Of a stretch of 60,744 nucleotides of DNA, positions 28,200 through 37,704 are shown in pieces. Each line of letters starts with the position of its first letter. Positions within the stretch are counted from its first letter, which is position 1. The notes beneath the pieces were generated by a model. The model ran no database searches. It had not been told where the DNA came from and was given only the letters and a program-made list of their open reading frames with translations. The translations under genes were made by a program, and so were the position numbers. The stretch is from NCBI GenBank assembly GCA_022562895.1, contig JADFOK010000014.1:1-60744 (forward strand), written 5' to 3'. This stretch comes from Bacteroidota bacterium. Its GTDB lineage: Bacteria > Bacteroidota > Bacteroidia > Flavobacteriales > Flavobacteriaceae.

Positions 28200-29105
28200 C
28201 TAAATAAACCTTTTTAGCAAAAGATCTACATTGATTAAAATGATACTGAAAACACCAGCTACTATGATAAATTTAAGAATATTGTGCAATATCACATAGT
28301 GCATTTTTTTTACAGATTTCCATAAAATAACAATGAATATTATTAAAGCTATAGTACTTCCGTAGAAAAAAATGTCCATATAGCCTATGTCAAATCTTGT
28401 TACAAGCAAATAAGCAGGTAGAAGGGTTAAAATACTAAGTATACTGAGCATTTTTTTAGAAATTATTTCACCATAGACAACAGGTATAGTACGATAATTT
28501 TGAACAAGATCTCCCTTTAGGTTTTCCAGATCTTTTACTAACTCACGCATAGAAATAATTAAAAATAAAAAGGTAGCATGTACAAAGATTACTAAATCAA
28601 AATTTTTATAATATATAAAAACAGCAAAAAAGGGAATTACGGCAAGTGTTGCAGCTACTATATTTCCAATAAAAGGGAATTTTTTTAATTTATGGGAGTA
28701 AAACCAAATTCCAAAAATATACAAAGAGAAAAATACTACAGCCCGAAATGAAACATAACTGGCAAAAATAACAGAAATGAAATTAAGTACAAAATAGGAG
28801 CTTAGCTTTGTACGCTGACTTACCAATTTATCCAACATTGATTTTCGTGGTCGGTTTATAAGATCCTTATCCCTATCATAAAAACTATTAATAATATAAC
28901 CTGCGGCGATAGCTGTAGAAGATGCTAATATCAACATTAGAAGATTTAGATCAAAGAGAACTTTTTTAACCGGTAGTTGTGGTGCCAATATATACACCGA
29001 GGTCAAATATTGTGCGAAAACAATAACTAATATATTATATCCTCTTATAATAGAAAACAAACTGAAAAACTTAATAAAGAAGTATTTTTGTTTTCTACTA
29101 AGCAT
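28200..29105 (-). CDS. UbiA-family prenyltransferase (GGGP-transferase-like)
   Basis: 301 residues, 8-9 transmembrane helices. The first aspartate-rich motif is NSFYDRDKDLINRPRKS; the second is in RELVKDLENLKGD. The sequence resembles the geranylgeranylglycerol-phosphate geranylgeranyltransferase-like branch common in Bacteroidota. It lies downstream of mevalonate kinase and diphosphomevalonate decarboxylase on the same strand, so it probably consumes their isoprenoid product. The acceptor molecule is not shown by the sequence. Confidence 0.82.
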   Translation of the reverse strand: MLSRKQKYFFIKFFSLFSIIRGYNILVIVFAQYLTSVYILAPQLPVKKVLFDLNLLMLILASSTAIAAGYIINSFYDRDKDLINRPRKSMLDKLVSQRTKLSSYFVLNFISVIFASYVSFRAVVFFSLYIFGIWFYSHKLKKFPFIGNIVAATLAVIPFFAVFIYYKNFDLVIFVHATFLFLIISMRELVKDLENLKGDLVQNYRTIPVVYGEIISKKMLSILSILTLLPAYLLVTRFDIGYMDIFFYGSTIALIIFIVILWKSVKKMHYVILHNILKFIIVAGVFSIILINVDLLLKRFI

Positions 29106-29148
29106 AATATTATTTGAATATAAAACTCAATATCATAAAATAAAAATT

Positions 29149-29164
29149 CCCCCTTTAAAGGGGG
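29149..29164. repeat. 16-bp perfect palindrome in the UbiA-MVK spacer
   Basis: CCCCCTTTAAAGGGGG is a perfect palindrome in the 100-bp spacer between the mevalonate kinase and prenyltransferase genes. Similar C-run/G-run palindromes are scattered between genes in many flavobacteria. It could be a dispersed repeat or an attenuator inside this operon. Confidence 0.55.
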
Positions 29165-29205
29165 TTATGGGATGTTTTCAAATTAAGAAAACATATAATT
29201 TCACC

Positions 29206-30144
29206 TTAAAAATTATAAACTACTTCCAGCTTATACTTTTCTAGTGCTTTTCGGGCTTTCACTATATCTTCAGTAAAACCAAGCATATAACCTCCCCCAC
29301 CGGAACCACAAAGTTTTAAATAGTACGCATTAGTATCAATTCCTTTTTTCCATAGTGTTTGGAATTCTTTAGGAATCATAGGTTTAAAATTATCAAGCAC
29401 TACTTTCGAAAGCTGTTTTATATTACTGAAAAGAGATTTAACATCTCCTTTTAAAAAGTCTTCTACACAGGCATCTGTATGCTTAACAAACTGATCTTTC
29501 AACATCTTCCTGAATCCCTCATTTTTCATATTTTCCATAAAGATATGAACCATAGGAGCCGTTTCTCCTGTTATGCCACTGTCCAATAAAAATACAGCTC
29601 CTTTGCCATATTGGGTTTGTGATGGAATTCCAGCAGGCTCAATATTATCTTTGGAATTAATAAGTATTGGAAGACTTAAATAACTGTTTAGGGGATCTAA
29701 ACCCGATGATTTCCCATGAAAAAAAGACTCCATTTCAGCAAAGATCGCTTTTAGTATAAGTAATTTTTCTCGAGTTAAATTTTCAAGAATTGTGATTTTA
29801 TTGTAAGCATACTTATCATAAACAGCTGCTACCAAAGCTCCACTACTGCCCACACCATAGCCCTGAGGAATACTAGAATCAAAATACATACCCTTATCGA
29901 TGTCTAATTTCAATGCTTTCAAATTAAACGTTACCAACTCGGGATTTTCTTTTTGAATATCTTCAAGATAAGCTAAAAAAAGTTTTAGTTTTTTATTTGA
30001 TCTAAGGGTAGATTCATTATGGTGGTCGTTAATTTTTAATGCTCCTTTATAAAAATTATATGGGATTGAAAGTCCTTTGGAATCTTTAATAATTCCATAC
30101 TCTCCAAAGAGTAGTATTTTAGAGTAAAATAAGGGTCCCCGCAT
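29206..30144 (-). CDS. Mevalonate kinase-type GHMP kinase
   Basis: 312 residues. The ATP-binding loop is SSIPQGYGVGSSGALVAAVYD (about residues 88-108), SGLDPLN follows, and KLCGSGGGGYMLGF forms the C-terminal GHMP motif. It phosphorylates mevalonate in the cytoplasm. It starts 27 bp after the diphosphomevalonate decarboxylase gene and belongs with it. Phosphomevalonate kinase is a less likely reading. Confidence 0.83.
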   Translation of the reverse strand: MRGPLFYSKILLFGEYGIIKDSKGLSIPYNFYKGALKINDHHNESTLRSNKKLKLFLAYLEDIQKENPELVTFNLKALKLDIDKGMYFDSSIPQGYGVGSSGALVAAVYDKYAYNKITILENLTREKLLILKAIFAEMESFFHGKSSGLDPLNSYLSLPILINSKDNIEPAGIPSQTQYGKGAVFLLDSGITGETAPMVHIFMENMKNEGFRKMLKDQFVKHTDACVEDFLKGDVKSLFSNIKQLSKVVLDNFKPMIPKEFQTLWKKGIDTNAYYLKLCGSGGGGYMLGFTEDIVKARKALEKYKLEVVYNF

Positions 30145-30171
30145 GTAGGTGATTAATTTGGTTTGTTAAAA

Positions 30172-31254
30172 TTACATTTTTTTTGCTCCATATCCAATTC
30201 GATCACAAATATACTGCCCGTCTTGGCAATATGCAACTAACTCATTTTTAATAAATTTTAAAACAGCATCTTTTTCAATTGTTGGATAAAGTACATGAAC
30301 ATTGGCTCCCGCATCAAGAGTAAAACACAGGTTACTTCCTGTTTCTCTTCTAAATTTCCTAATACCACTAATAATTTTCAACGTATTGGGTTTCATTAAT
30401 ATAAAATTCGGCATAGAGGACATCATCAATCCATGAAGCGTTAAAGCTTCATTTTCTACGATTGCAATAAATGATTTTAAATCACCTGTTTTAAAAACGT
30501 TTTTTAGTTTACTAATATTATCATTCGCTTGTTGAAATCGTGCTTTGGCAAAGGGATGGTTGTTCATTAAATTATGCCCGACAGTACTACTTACCCTCTT
30601 TTCACTTCTGTCAACCAATAAGATTGTGTCTTGATAGTTTTTAAAGGTTTTGTGCACCCGGTAAGGATATTTAATTCCGAAGAGATCAGAACTACCCTCA
30701 ATATTGGAATGTTTCCCCCAAACTATTAAATCACCTTCAATACTTCTACAAGCACTACCCGAGCCCAATCGTGCTATGAATGAAGCTTTTTCGATAAAAT
30801 CTTTATCGGTACTGTCTGAAAGTAATTGTTTTTCAATACTCGTCAGACAAAGTGCCAAGGCACTCATGCCACTTGCCGAAGATGCTATCCCACTACTATG
30901 GGGAAATGTATTGGAAGTGTGAATCTCAAATCGATATTTCTTTAGAAAAGGAAGATATATTTCTGCTCTATCAAAAAAGATTTCAATTTTAGATCTAAAA
31001 TCTTCAGATTTATTGCCATCAAAATAAACTTCAAAATCAAAAATATTTGAGGGATCTTCTTTAAGTTGAAATTTTAATTCCGTTATAGTTTTACTAGCAT
31101 CCAACGTAAAACTAATCGAAGGATTTAGTGGTAATTGTTCGCCATGTTTACCCCAATACTTTACCAAAGCAATATTACTGGGAGACTGCCAAGTAATGTT
31201 TCCTTCTTTAAGAGAATTCGAATAATTTTTTGGAATAAAAGAGGCTTCCGTCAT
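30172..31254 (-). CDS. Diphosphomevalonate decarboxylase
   Basis: 360 residues. PSNIALVKYWGKHGEQLPLNPSIS at the N-terminus and FPHSSGIASSASGMSALALCL are hallmarks of the MVD family, as are GSGSACRSIEGDLIVWG and the C-terminal LDAGANVHVLYP. It converts diphosphomevalonate to isopentenyl diphosphate. It is the first gene of the MVD-MVK-UbiA run and has a -7 box 17 bp upstream. Confidence 0.9.
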   Translation of the reverse strand: MTEASFIPKNYSNSLKEGNITWQSPSNIALVKYWGKHGEQLPLNPSISFTLDASKTITELKFQLKEDPSNIFDFEVYFDGNKSEDFRSKIEIFFDRAEIYLPFLKKYRFEIHTSNTFPHSSGIASSASGMSALALCLTSIEKQLLSDSTDKDFIEKASFIARLGSGSACRSIEGDLIVWGKHSNIEGSSDLFGIKYPYRVHKTFKNYQDTILLVDRSEKRVSSTVGHNLMNNHPFAKARFQQANDNISKLKNVFKTGDLKSFIAIVENEALTLHGLMMSSMPNFILMKPNTLKIISGIRKFRRETGSNLCFTLDAGANVHVLYPTIEKDAVLKFIKNELVAYCQDGQYICDRIGYGAKKM

Positions 31255-31270
31255 TGTATTTTAATTATTT

Positions 31271-31278
31271 CAAAGATA
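31271..31278 (-). promoter_or_regulatory. -7 box of the MVD-MVK-UbiA operon
   Basis: TATCTTTG on the minus strand matches TAnnTTTG and lies 17 bp before the MVD start. A TTG 16 bp further upstream is a possible, slightly close -33 element. Confidence 0.45.
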
Positions 31279-31571
31279 GGTTAAATCAAAATTTCAATTA
31301 AGCCAAAGTAATCAGTTTCACCATCGTTTTATAGTTTCGAGTGGTAGCATTAACATTTAACCTTCTTTCAAAAAAATTATTGTTGCATTTTACCCTACCA
31401 TAACCCGTTTTGTTAAAAAATAATTGAAACGAATAATAATATAGAAAAAACCCTGCCTATTAATAATTACAGGTGTTTCAAAAGTAAATTTAGTCTTGTT
31501 GTTATAAGAGAATACCTGATGTTTATTTTATTTTGTAAATTGCTGGTTACTAATCACTAAAACTAAAAGAT
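31279..31571. other. Non-coding spacer between divergent genes
   Basis: About 290 AT-rich bases separate the MVD promoter from the next plus-strand gene. No frame, RNA gene or clear hairpin was seen. It should also contain the promoter of the 31572 gene, but no good TAnnTTTG box stands out near that start. Confidence 0.5.
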
Positions 31572-31991
31572 ATGTTTTCAAAAGCAAACCTAACCAGTAC
31601 AATTGCAACAGCCCTTTGGGGTTATTTTGGAGGATGGCTTCTATGGGGTATTCTCTCAAAAGATTTTTTTAATGACCACTTGTTGGAATCAGCAACAGGA
31701 GTAATGAAAGACGGTCCTGATATGATGTATTACGTAGCGGGTTGTCTTATTTTTGCATTTGCCTTTTCGACTCTATATGGAAAATGGTCTAGTGGAAATT
31801 ATAATGCCGGGAGCGGTATCACCTTTGGGGTATGGCTGGCTGTATTATTGGGATTAGGCAGCGGTCTGATCGATTACTCACTCCATAATGTATATGACCG
31901 TACCGGTACCCTTGGAAACGTTGGAATTTATCTGGTGTTTTTAGTCGTAATGGGTCTCCTGGCAGGTGTTGTTTATAAAAAAATGAGCTAA
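31572..31991 (+). CDS. Four-helix membrane protein of unknown function
   Basis: 139 residues with four hydrophobic helices (about 10-30, 55-78, 88-108 and 116-137) joined by short loops. It is Gly-rich, without charged catalytic motifs. The gene is monocistronic, preceded by a 317-bp spacer and followed by a strong terminator. I do not recognise the family. Confidence 0.75.
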   Translation: MFSKANLTSTIATALWGYFGGWLLWGILSKDFFNDHLLESATGVMKDGPDMMYYVAGCLIFAFAFSTLYGKWSSGNYNAGSGITFGVWLAVLLGLGSGLIDYSLHNVYDRTGTLGNVGIYLVFLVVMGLLAGVVYKKMS

Positions 31992-32013
31992 ACAATCACT
32001 TTATTAATAGTAT

Positions 32014-32046
32014 AAAAAAGCTTCAGTTAATACTGGAGCTTTTTCT
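32014..32046. terminator. Bidirectional hairpin terminator
   Basis: AAAAAGCTTCAGT at 32015 onward pairs with ACTGGAGCTTTTT with one G-T wobble and a TAAT loop. It forms a 13-bp stem flanked by A-run and T-run and lies 23 bp after the membrane-protein gene. The stop of the small minus-strand frame falls in its loop. Confidence 0.75.
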
Positions 32047-32221
32047 TTCTAAAATGTATAGTTCCACCATTACGATAATGATGCACTTCAAAAAATCTTT
32101 TCACATCAACATTATCCAAAAAATTCACTGCATTACCATTTATTCCATTTAAGGAATTTTGAATTCTCTTTTCTCTATCCACAACTTTGTTAAAAAGGGG
32201 AAATTTTTTTTTAGGTTCCAT
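32027..32221 (-). CDS. Possible small basic protein, 64 residues
   Basis: A 64-codon frame, basic and soluble, starting MEPKKKFPLF and ending FRKKKLQY. Its stop lies inside the terminator loop, which is unusual for a real gene, and no ribosome site or promoter is obvious. It may be chance; I list it because the codon use is not unlike its neighbours. Confidence 0.25.
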   Translation of the reverse strand: MEPKKKFPLFNKVVDREKRIQNSLNGINGNAVNFLDNVDVKRFFEVHHYRNGGTIHFRKKKLQY

Positions 32222-32481
32222 AAGTACGTTTTTAATAAAAAGTTATTTTTAATAGATTTGGGACTGCTATTATAAAGAATATTTTAAGAAATATAGACAA
32301 AAAACAATAATATTCGTTATTATACACAATAATTTAACATATTTACAAATATTCCCCCTATATAAACTCATATATAAGGGACTTTTACAAGATCTAAAGA
32401 GTCATTTTTCTTAAATCACAGGAATAATTAAGCTTAACAAAGTATAAAACAATATTGGCTGATTTTGTAATTCTAAATTAA

Positions 32482-32568
32482 AACCCTTTAAAAGTAGATT
32501 TCATAGAAATTAAAGACATCAAGGTCGTTGAAACAATTAAAGAAGGGAAAACTCTATATAAAAAGTAA
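32482..32568 (+). pseudogene. C-terminal remnant of a YtcJ-like amidohydrolase
   Basis: A 28-codon stretch without start codon, bounded upstream by TAA, reads NPLKVDFIEIKDIKVVET then IKEGKTLYKK and a stop. This is the standard C-terminal end of amidohydrolase-family (YtcJ-like) enzymes. The rest of the gene is absent; the surrounding 32222-32706 contains nothing else that I can assign. It lies 139 bp from the 3' end of the tRNA-Leu gene. Confidence 0.55.
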
Positions 32569-32706
32569 CTGTTGCCAACACTATGAATAGTTAATTGGAG
32601 TTTAGTACCTAATCAAAAATTATATCTATTCATTTCGTTTGGAAAAAGTTGGGAAAATAGAAAAAGTGCAATCATTTTATAAATAAACGATAACACTTTT
32701 TAATTG

Positions 32707-32788
32707 TACGGGCGGAGAGACTCGAACTCTCACACCTTGCGGCACTAGATCCTAAATCTAGCGTGTCTACCAATTCCACCACGCCCGC
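32707..32788 (-). tRNA. tRNA-Leu (anticodon UAG)
   Basis: 82 nt on the minus strand. The acceptor stem starts GCGGGCG, the D-arm has TGGTAGACACG, the anticodon stem-loop is CTAGA TTTAGGA TCTAG with anticodon TAG, a class II variable arm follows, and the T-arm is GAGAGTTCGAGTCTCTC. The acceptor closes with a G1-U72 pair and CCA is not encoded. Confidence 0.93.
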
Positions 32789-32910
32789 AGAAGAACCCTA
32801 CCTATCGCTAGGTGGGTGCAAATATAAACAAGATTTACAATTTACAACTAAACTGCTTTATAAAAATAATGCTTTTTGATACCTTAGCTGTTCTTTAATA
32901 AAAGCATTAA

Positions 32911-34299
32911 ATGAAAAGCGCAAAACCCTATATACAAGAAAATAAACAACGTTTTATTGACGAGTTATTTCACTTACTCAAGATCCCTTCTATAAGTGCA
33001 GATTCGGCTTACAAAGATGACATAATTAAAGCAGCAGAAACAGTAAAAGAAAACCTCGAAAAAGCGGGGTGTGATAAAGTAGAAGTTTGTGAAACTCCCG
33101 GCAACCCTATTGTATATGGTGAAAAAATTATCGATACTAATCTGCCAACTATATTGGTATATGGACATTACGATGTACAACCTCCAGATCCTCTGGATCT
33201 TTGGGACAGTCCTCCTTTCGAACCCGTTATTAAAAAAACAGCCATTCATCCCGAAGGTGCCATCTTTGCCAGAGGAAGTTGCGACGACAAGGGACAAATG
33301 TTTATGCACATAAAAGCATTGGAATATATGACCCAAACCAACCAACTCCCCTGCAATGTAAAGTTTATGATAGAAGGCGAAGAGGAGGTAGGAAGTGAAA
33401 GCCTGGAGTGGTTTGTAGCACGTAATCTGGAAAAACTTGCCAACGATATTATACTTATAAGTGATACGGGAATGATTGCCCCCGATGTGCCTTCCATAAC
33501 TACAGGTCTTAGGGGTTTAAGTTATGTAGAAGTTGAAGTAACAGGTCCAAACCGTGATTTACATAGTGGCTTATATGGTGGTGCTGTAGCAAACCCTATC
33601 AACATACTAACAAAAATGATAGCTTCTTTACACGATGAAAATAATCAAATCACCATTCCCGGTTTTTACGATTCAGTTATAGAACTTACCGATAAAGAAA
33701 GAGATAAAATGGGTGAAGCTCCATTCAACAAAGAAGAATATAAAAAAGATTTGGATATAGATGAAATATATGGTGAAAAAGGATATACTACCAATGAGCG
33801 AAATTCTATTCGGCCTGCCCTGGACGTAAATGGAATATGGGGGGGTTATATTGGTGAAGGTGCTAAAACCGTAATTGCCAGTAAGGCCTACGCTAAAATT
33901 TCTATGCGCTTGGTCCCAGACCAAGATTGGTCGACCATTACAGAACTATTTAAGACCCATTTTGAAAGTATTACTCCCAAAGCAGTAAAAGTTAAAATAA
34001 CAATTCATCATGGTGGACAGGCTTATGTTACTCCAATAGATAGCTTAGGATATCGTGCTGCTGAAAAGGCTTACGAAAAGACTTTCAATAAAACTCCTAT
34101 TCCACAACGCAGTGGCGGAAGTATTCCAATTGTAGCTTTATTTGAGAAACAACTTAAAAGCAAGACAATACTTATGGGATTTGGTTTAGACAGTGATGTT
34201 ATCCATTCGCCTAATGAACATTTTGGTATCTGGAATTACCTGAAAGGGATAGAGACCATTCCACAATTCTATCATTATTTCACTGAACTTTCAAATTAA
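32911..34299 (+). CDS. M20-family metallodipeptidase (CNDP-like)
   Basis: 462 residues, cytoplasmic. Zinc ligands and catalytic residues are visible: LVYGHYDVQPPDPLDLW (His, Asp), ARGSCDDKGQ (bridging Asp), IEGEEEVGSE (catalytic Glu pair), LISDTGM and the C-terminal SDVIHSPNEH. The dimerisation domain sits at about 205-370. It hydrolyses dipeptides. Single gene after tRNA-Leu. Confidence 0.88.
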   Translation: MKSAKPYIQENKQRFIDELFHLLKIPSISADSAYKDDIIKAAETVKENLEKAGCDKVEVCETPGNPIVYGEKIIDTNLPTILVYGHYDVQPPDPLDLWDSPPFEPVIKKTAIHPEGAIFARGSCDDKGQMFMHIKALEYMTQTNQLPCNVKFMIEGEEEVGSESLEWFVARNLEKLANDIILISDTGMIAPDVPSITTGLRGLSYVEVEVTGPNRDLHSGLYGGAVANPINILTKMIASLHDENNQITIPGFYDSVIELTDKERDKMGEAPFNKEEYKKDLDIDEIYGEKGYTTNERNSIRPALDVNGIWGGYIGEGAKTVIASKAYAKISMRLVPDQDWSTITELFKTHFESITPKAVKVKITIHHGGQAYVTPIDSLGYRAAEKAYEKTFNKTPIPQRSGGSIPIVALFEKQLKSKTILMGFGLDSDVIHSPNEHFGIWNYLKGIETIPQFYHYFTELSN

Positions 34300-34523
34300 A
34301 AAATTATTCTATCGGGCATTGTCGATACCTGCTTCCAAATCATCTGAAACATTATTGTTTACATTTAGATTTACTTCGAATTTACATTTCTTTCTAAACT
34401 CATTTTCCGGGTATTGGGTAGACAAAGGTGAAAATAAACCCAGTCATCTGTATATACCATACTGAAACTTTAGGATTGATATTTATATAGTGTACAACAT
34501 TTTGTTACAAATCAACGTTTTAG

Positions 34524-35663
34524 ATGTCTAATAAATCATCATCAATTAAAAAACACATCATGTTAAAACATTTCTTTATTTTCTGTTCGGGTGCAGACAC
34601 TGATATTTTAGATCAATGCTCTCCTGGGGAACAAACCAAATATGCCGGCATTGGTGCCACTGTTTTCTTTACTGCTGTCATGGCTTTTATTGCTTCGGCA
34701 TATGCATTATATACAGTTTTTGATAGTTATTTATCCGCTATTTTCTTTGGTTTCATCTGGGGATTACTCATTTTTAATTTAGACCGTTTTATTGTTTCTA
34801 CTCTTAAGAAAAGAAATAATTTTATTGATGAACTCATACAAGCATCTCCAAGAATATTATTAGCAATTATCATTGCTATAGTAATAGCAAAACCCTTGGA
34901 GCTAAAGATTTTTGAAAAGGAAATAGATCAGGTACTTCTTGAACAAAAAAATGAATTAACCCTTCAGAATAAAGAACAAATTGCTTTGCAATACACCCCC
35001 GCTATAACTGCCTTTACTACTGAAATTGAAGTTCTTAAAAAGGAGATTGCAGATAAGGAAGTAGGAGTCAATGCTTTATATGAAACTTATATTGCCGAAG
35101 CTGAGGGCAGAAAAGGAACGAAAATCATTGGAAAAGGACCTGTTTACAAAGAAAAACGTGAAAAGCATGATTCCGAACTAGCTGCGCTTCAGGATTTAAG
35201 AAAGACCAATACAGAAAAGATACTAGCTACAGAAACACAAATTGATGGGCTTTCGGCAGAATACAATCAAAAGATTTCAGAAACCCAACCTGTTATTGAT
35301 GGTTTTGATGGGTTAATGGCAAGGATAAATGCTTTAAACGAGCTCTCCTGGTTGCCCTCATTCTTTATATTCTTATTGTTTTTGACTATAGAAACATCTC
35401 CTATCCTAGCGAAATTACTCTCACCAAAAAGCACTTATGACCTTAAACTAGAGGAGCAGGAAAACGCTGTTAAAACCTGGAATGCACAACAGGCTCAACA
35501 ACGTGTTGTATTACTTCAGACCGATACCAATGTAAACAATCGCGTCTATGCCGATATAGCTGAAGAACAAGAACTTTACGACTACAAACGGAAAAAAGCC
35601 CGTGAACTTATGCAAATGCAAGCTGATGCTTTTTATAGAAAACAAAAACGTATCATTGGGTAG
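34524..35663 (+). CDS. DUF4407 membrane protein with periplasmic coiled coil
   Basis: 379 residues. Three N-terminal transmembrane segments lie at about 40-120 and one at about 275-300 (LPSFFIFLLFLTIETSPILAKLL). Between them lies a long coiled-coil stretch (about 130-260) rich in Glu and Lys. FNLDRFIVS and the final helix are typical of DUF4407. No activity is known for the family. It stands alone between the dipeptidase and cytochrome genes. Confidence 0.82.
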   Translation: MSNKSSSIKKHIMLKHFFIFCSGADTDILDQCSPGEQTKYAGIGATVFFTAVMAFIASAYALYTVFDSYLSAIFFGFIWGLLIFNLDRFIVSTLKKRNNFIDELIQASPRILLAIIIAIVIAKPLELKIFEKEIDQVLLEQKNELTLQNKEQIALQYTPAITAFTTEIEVLKKEIADKEVGVNALYETYIAEAEGRKGTKIIGKGPVYKEKREKHDSELAALQDLRKTNTEKILATETQIDGLSAEYNQKISETQPVIDGFDGLMARINALNELSWLPSFFIFLLFLTIETSPILAKLLSPKSTYDLKLEEQENAVKTWNAQQAQQRVVLLQTDTNVNNRVYADIAEEQELYDYKRKKARELMQMQADAFYRKQKRIIG

Positions 35664-35768
35664 ATTTTAGTTTTTTAAAAAAGAGTATCTTTATTAGGCT
35701 AAAATATCTTTCGCAAAGTCTTTATAGTAATCTTTATCTTAGGTGAAAAAATCAATTTTTAACTATCA

Positions 35769-36272
35769 ATGAAACGTATATTAAAAGGATTGATACTACT
35801 TTTTATTTTTTCTTTTATCCTAATTAGTTGTGGTGATGGTGATGAAAAAAAAGAGAAGGAAAAAATTAAAATTGGAACTAAAAAGGAAACTAAAAAAATT
35901 ACTGATAAAAACGTCAGCAAAAAAGAAACAATCGATTTAAGCAATAAAGGGGTTGGCCCCATTATATCAATTCAACTTTCTGAAACTATTGATGAAGCCA
36001 GGGTAGTAAAGGGTATTGAAGTATATAAAATAAAATGTGCTATTTGTCACAAAATAGGTAAAATATTTATTGGTCCGCCTCCTAACGGAATCCTTGAGAG
36101 ACGTTCCCCGGAATGGATCATGAATATGATCTTAAACCCTGAAGAGATGGTTATAAAAGATCCAATTGCCAAACAACTTCTTTGGGACTACAAGGGTTCC
36201 CCTATGGCAAACCAAAATTTAACTGAAGAAGAAGCACGAAATATTCTGGAATATTTTAGAACTTTAAAATAA
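35769..36272 (+). CDS. Monoheme c-type cytochrome lipoprotein
   Basis: 167 residues. Lipobox LISC (Cys19), then a Lys/Glu-rich linker (about 25-60), then a cytochrome c domain with CAICH and a distal-side GSPMANQNL Met. The C-terminal helix EEEARNILEYFRTLK closes the fold. It is probably a membrane-tethered electron carrier in the periplasm. Partner unknown. Confidence 0.85.
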   Translation: MKRILKGLILLFIFSFILISCGDGDEKKEKEKIKIGTKKETKKITDKNVSKKETIDLSNKGVGPIISIQLSETIDEARVVKGIEVYKIKCAICHKIGKIFIGPPPNGILERRSPEWIMNMILNPEEMVIKDPIAKQLLWDYKGSPMANQNLTEEEARNILEYFRTLK

Positions 36273-36296
36273 ATATTTATATACGCAATAAATTTA

Positions 36297-36794
36297 TTAA
36301 TGCTCTGTATATTTAAGAAACAAACATTTAGCCCTTTTAAAAACCCGCTTCTTATACACCTTAAAATTAAATTTATTCAATATCTCAAGTGATCCTCTAT
36401 TGTCATCATTAACTATAGCTATTATTTTTTTATCAGGTAAATAGTTACGGCAATGGCTTATCATTTTTTGTATCATTTCTATTGTCAATCCCTTACGCCA
36501 ATACATCGGCAAAAGAGCATATCCTATTTCCATTTCATCATTTTCAAAAGGTACTATTTTAGCAAAGCCAATAGCTTTATCGGTTTTTAATAAACAAACT
36601 TTATAAACTCCATAATACACACTTTCCTGATTTGTTATTAACAGAGCAACAAACTTTTTTTTAGCTTCCTTTTCTGAATGTCCCTTCCCGGAAATATTAA
36701 GCATTACCTCATCGTTACAAACCACTTCACAAAATGCTTCAAAATCTGATTCATTATATTTTATCATGGTCGTTCGAGGTGTAACTAATTCCAT
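36297..36794 (-). CDS. RimJ/RimL-type GNAT acetyltransferase
   Basis: 165 residues. The N-terminal TPRTTMIKYNESDFEAF and the acetyl-CoA region IGYALLPMYWRKGLTIEMIQKMI, followed by SLEILNKFNFKVYKK, mark a RimJ/RimL-like GNAT. The substrate, protein or small molecule, is unknown. It is divergent from the NTF2-like gene with a 50-bp gap. Confidence 0.78.
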   Translation of the reverse strand: MELVTPRTTMIKYNESDFEAFCEVVCNDEVMLNISGKGHSEKEAKKKFVALLITNQESVYYGVYKVCLLKTDKAIGFAKIVPFENDEMEIGYALLPMYWRKGLTIEMIQKMISHCRNYLPDKKIIAIVNDDNRGSLEILNKFNFKVYKKRVFKRAKCLFLKYTEH

Positions 36795-36844
36795 AAAAAG
36801 TATTTTGTAATACGAAAATAAGTATATTTAACATAAACCATCTC

Positions 36845-37276
36845 ATGAAAAATATACTATTCTTGCTTTGTTTTATTATAACCCTATCGAGCATTGCACA
36901 AACCGAATTTGAAGATAAGACCGCTATTAAATCTGTTATGAAATTACAGGAAAAGGCTTGGTCTCAAAACGATCTGGAAGGATTTATGAAAGGATACTGG
37001 AAAAGTGATTCTTTGAAATTTTACGGCAGTAGTGGTCTTACATATGGCTGGGAGAAAACCCTTGCCAATTATAAAAAAGGATATCCAACTAAAGATCACT
37101 CCGGAACTTTAACCTTTAAAATTAATGATATCTCAAAAATTGAAAATAACTCGTATTGGGTGATGGGCGAATACTATTTATCTAGAAAGGTAGGTGACGC
37201 TAATGGTATCTTTCTGATTATCTTCAGAAAAATAAACGGCGAGTGGAAGATCGTTGCCGATATGTCGTGTGGATAA
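36845..37276 (+). CDS. Secreted NTF2-like / DUF4440 protein
   Basis: 143 residues. The signal peptide ends SIAQ (residue 19). The rest is a single NTF2-like fold: KLQEKAWSQNDLEGFMKGYW, then LKFYGSSGLTYGWEKTLANYKKGY, and the terminal GEWKIVADMSC. Such SnoaL/DUF4440 proteins are often small-molecule binding domains; no catalytic set is evident. Confidence 0.8.
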   Translation: MKNILFLLCFIITLSSIAQTEFEDKTAIKSVMKLQEKAWSQNDLEGFMKGYWKSDSLKFYGSSGLTYGWEKTLANYKKGYPTKDHSGTLTFKINDISKIENNSYWVMGEYYLSRKVGDANGIFLIIFRKINGEWKIVADMSCG

Positions 37277-37342
37277 TTAGAAAATATTATATTCATTTTA
37301 CAAAAAAAAGGGTAATGTAACTAAGTCAATTAGGTCCTTTGT

Positions 37343-37702
37343 TTAAAGATGATTCAATTGCTCTCTAAGTTTTTTTGGCAGTCCTTGTACCACTAGATCA
37401 TAAGATAGGTCTATTAATTCTAGAAGGAGTTCATATGGTATATTTTTTTCCAGTTCTACAGTATTCCAATGTAATTTACTCATATGATACCCGGGATTTA
37501 TAAGTCCAAAATATTCTTCTCGAAGTTGAACAGAACGCTCTGGATCACATTTTAAATTTACTCGAGCGGGTTGATGCTCCAGGCCAGATAGCGCAAATAT
37601 TTTTCCCATTACTTTAAAGACAAGAGTTTGTTCATCGAAAGGGAATGATTCAGTAACCCACTTTTTTGCAATACAATATTCTCTAAATTCTTCAATATTC
37701 AT
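37343..37702 (-). CDS. MmcQ/YjbR-family protein
   Basis: 119 residues with the YjbR fold: EEFREYCIAKKWVTESFPFDEQTLVFKV, ARVNLKCDPERS, and GYHMSKLHWNTVEL. This family has a double-wing DNA-binding-like fold but no proven function. It starts two bases after the transglutaminase gene and ends the long minus-strand run. Confidence 0.82.
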   Translation of the reverse strand: MNIEEFREYCIAKKWVTESFPFDEQTLVFKVMGKIFALSGLEHQPARVNLKCDPERSVQLREEYFGLINPGYHMSKLHWNTVELEKNIPYELLLELIDLSYDLVVQGLPKKLREQLNHL

Positions 37703-37704
37703 AA

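Noticed and set aside
29149..29164. Palindrome as a phage attachment or operator site
   Set aside because: It lies inside an ordinary biosynthetic operon with no integrase or regulator nearby; it resembles the common dispersed C-run/G-run repeats of this group.
34315..34450. Open minus-strand frame of about 44 codons (QYPENEFRKKCKFEVNLNV)
   Set aside because: It has no start codon and no recognisable family; it could be a remnant but I cannot support it.
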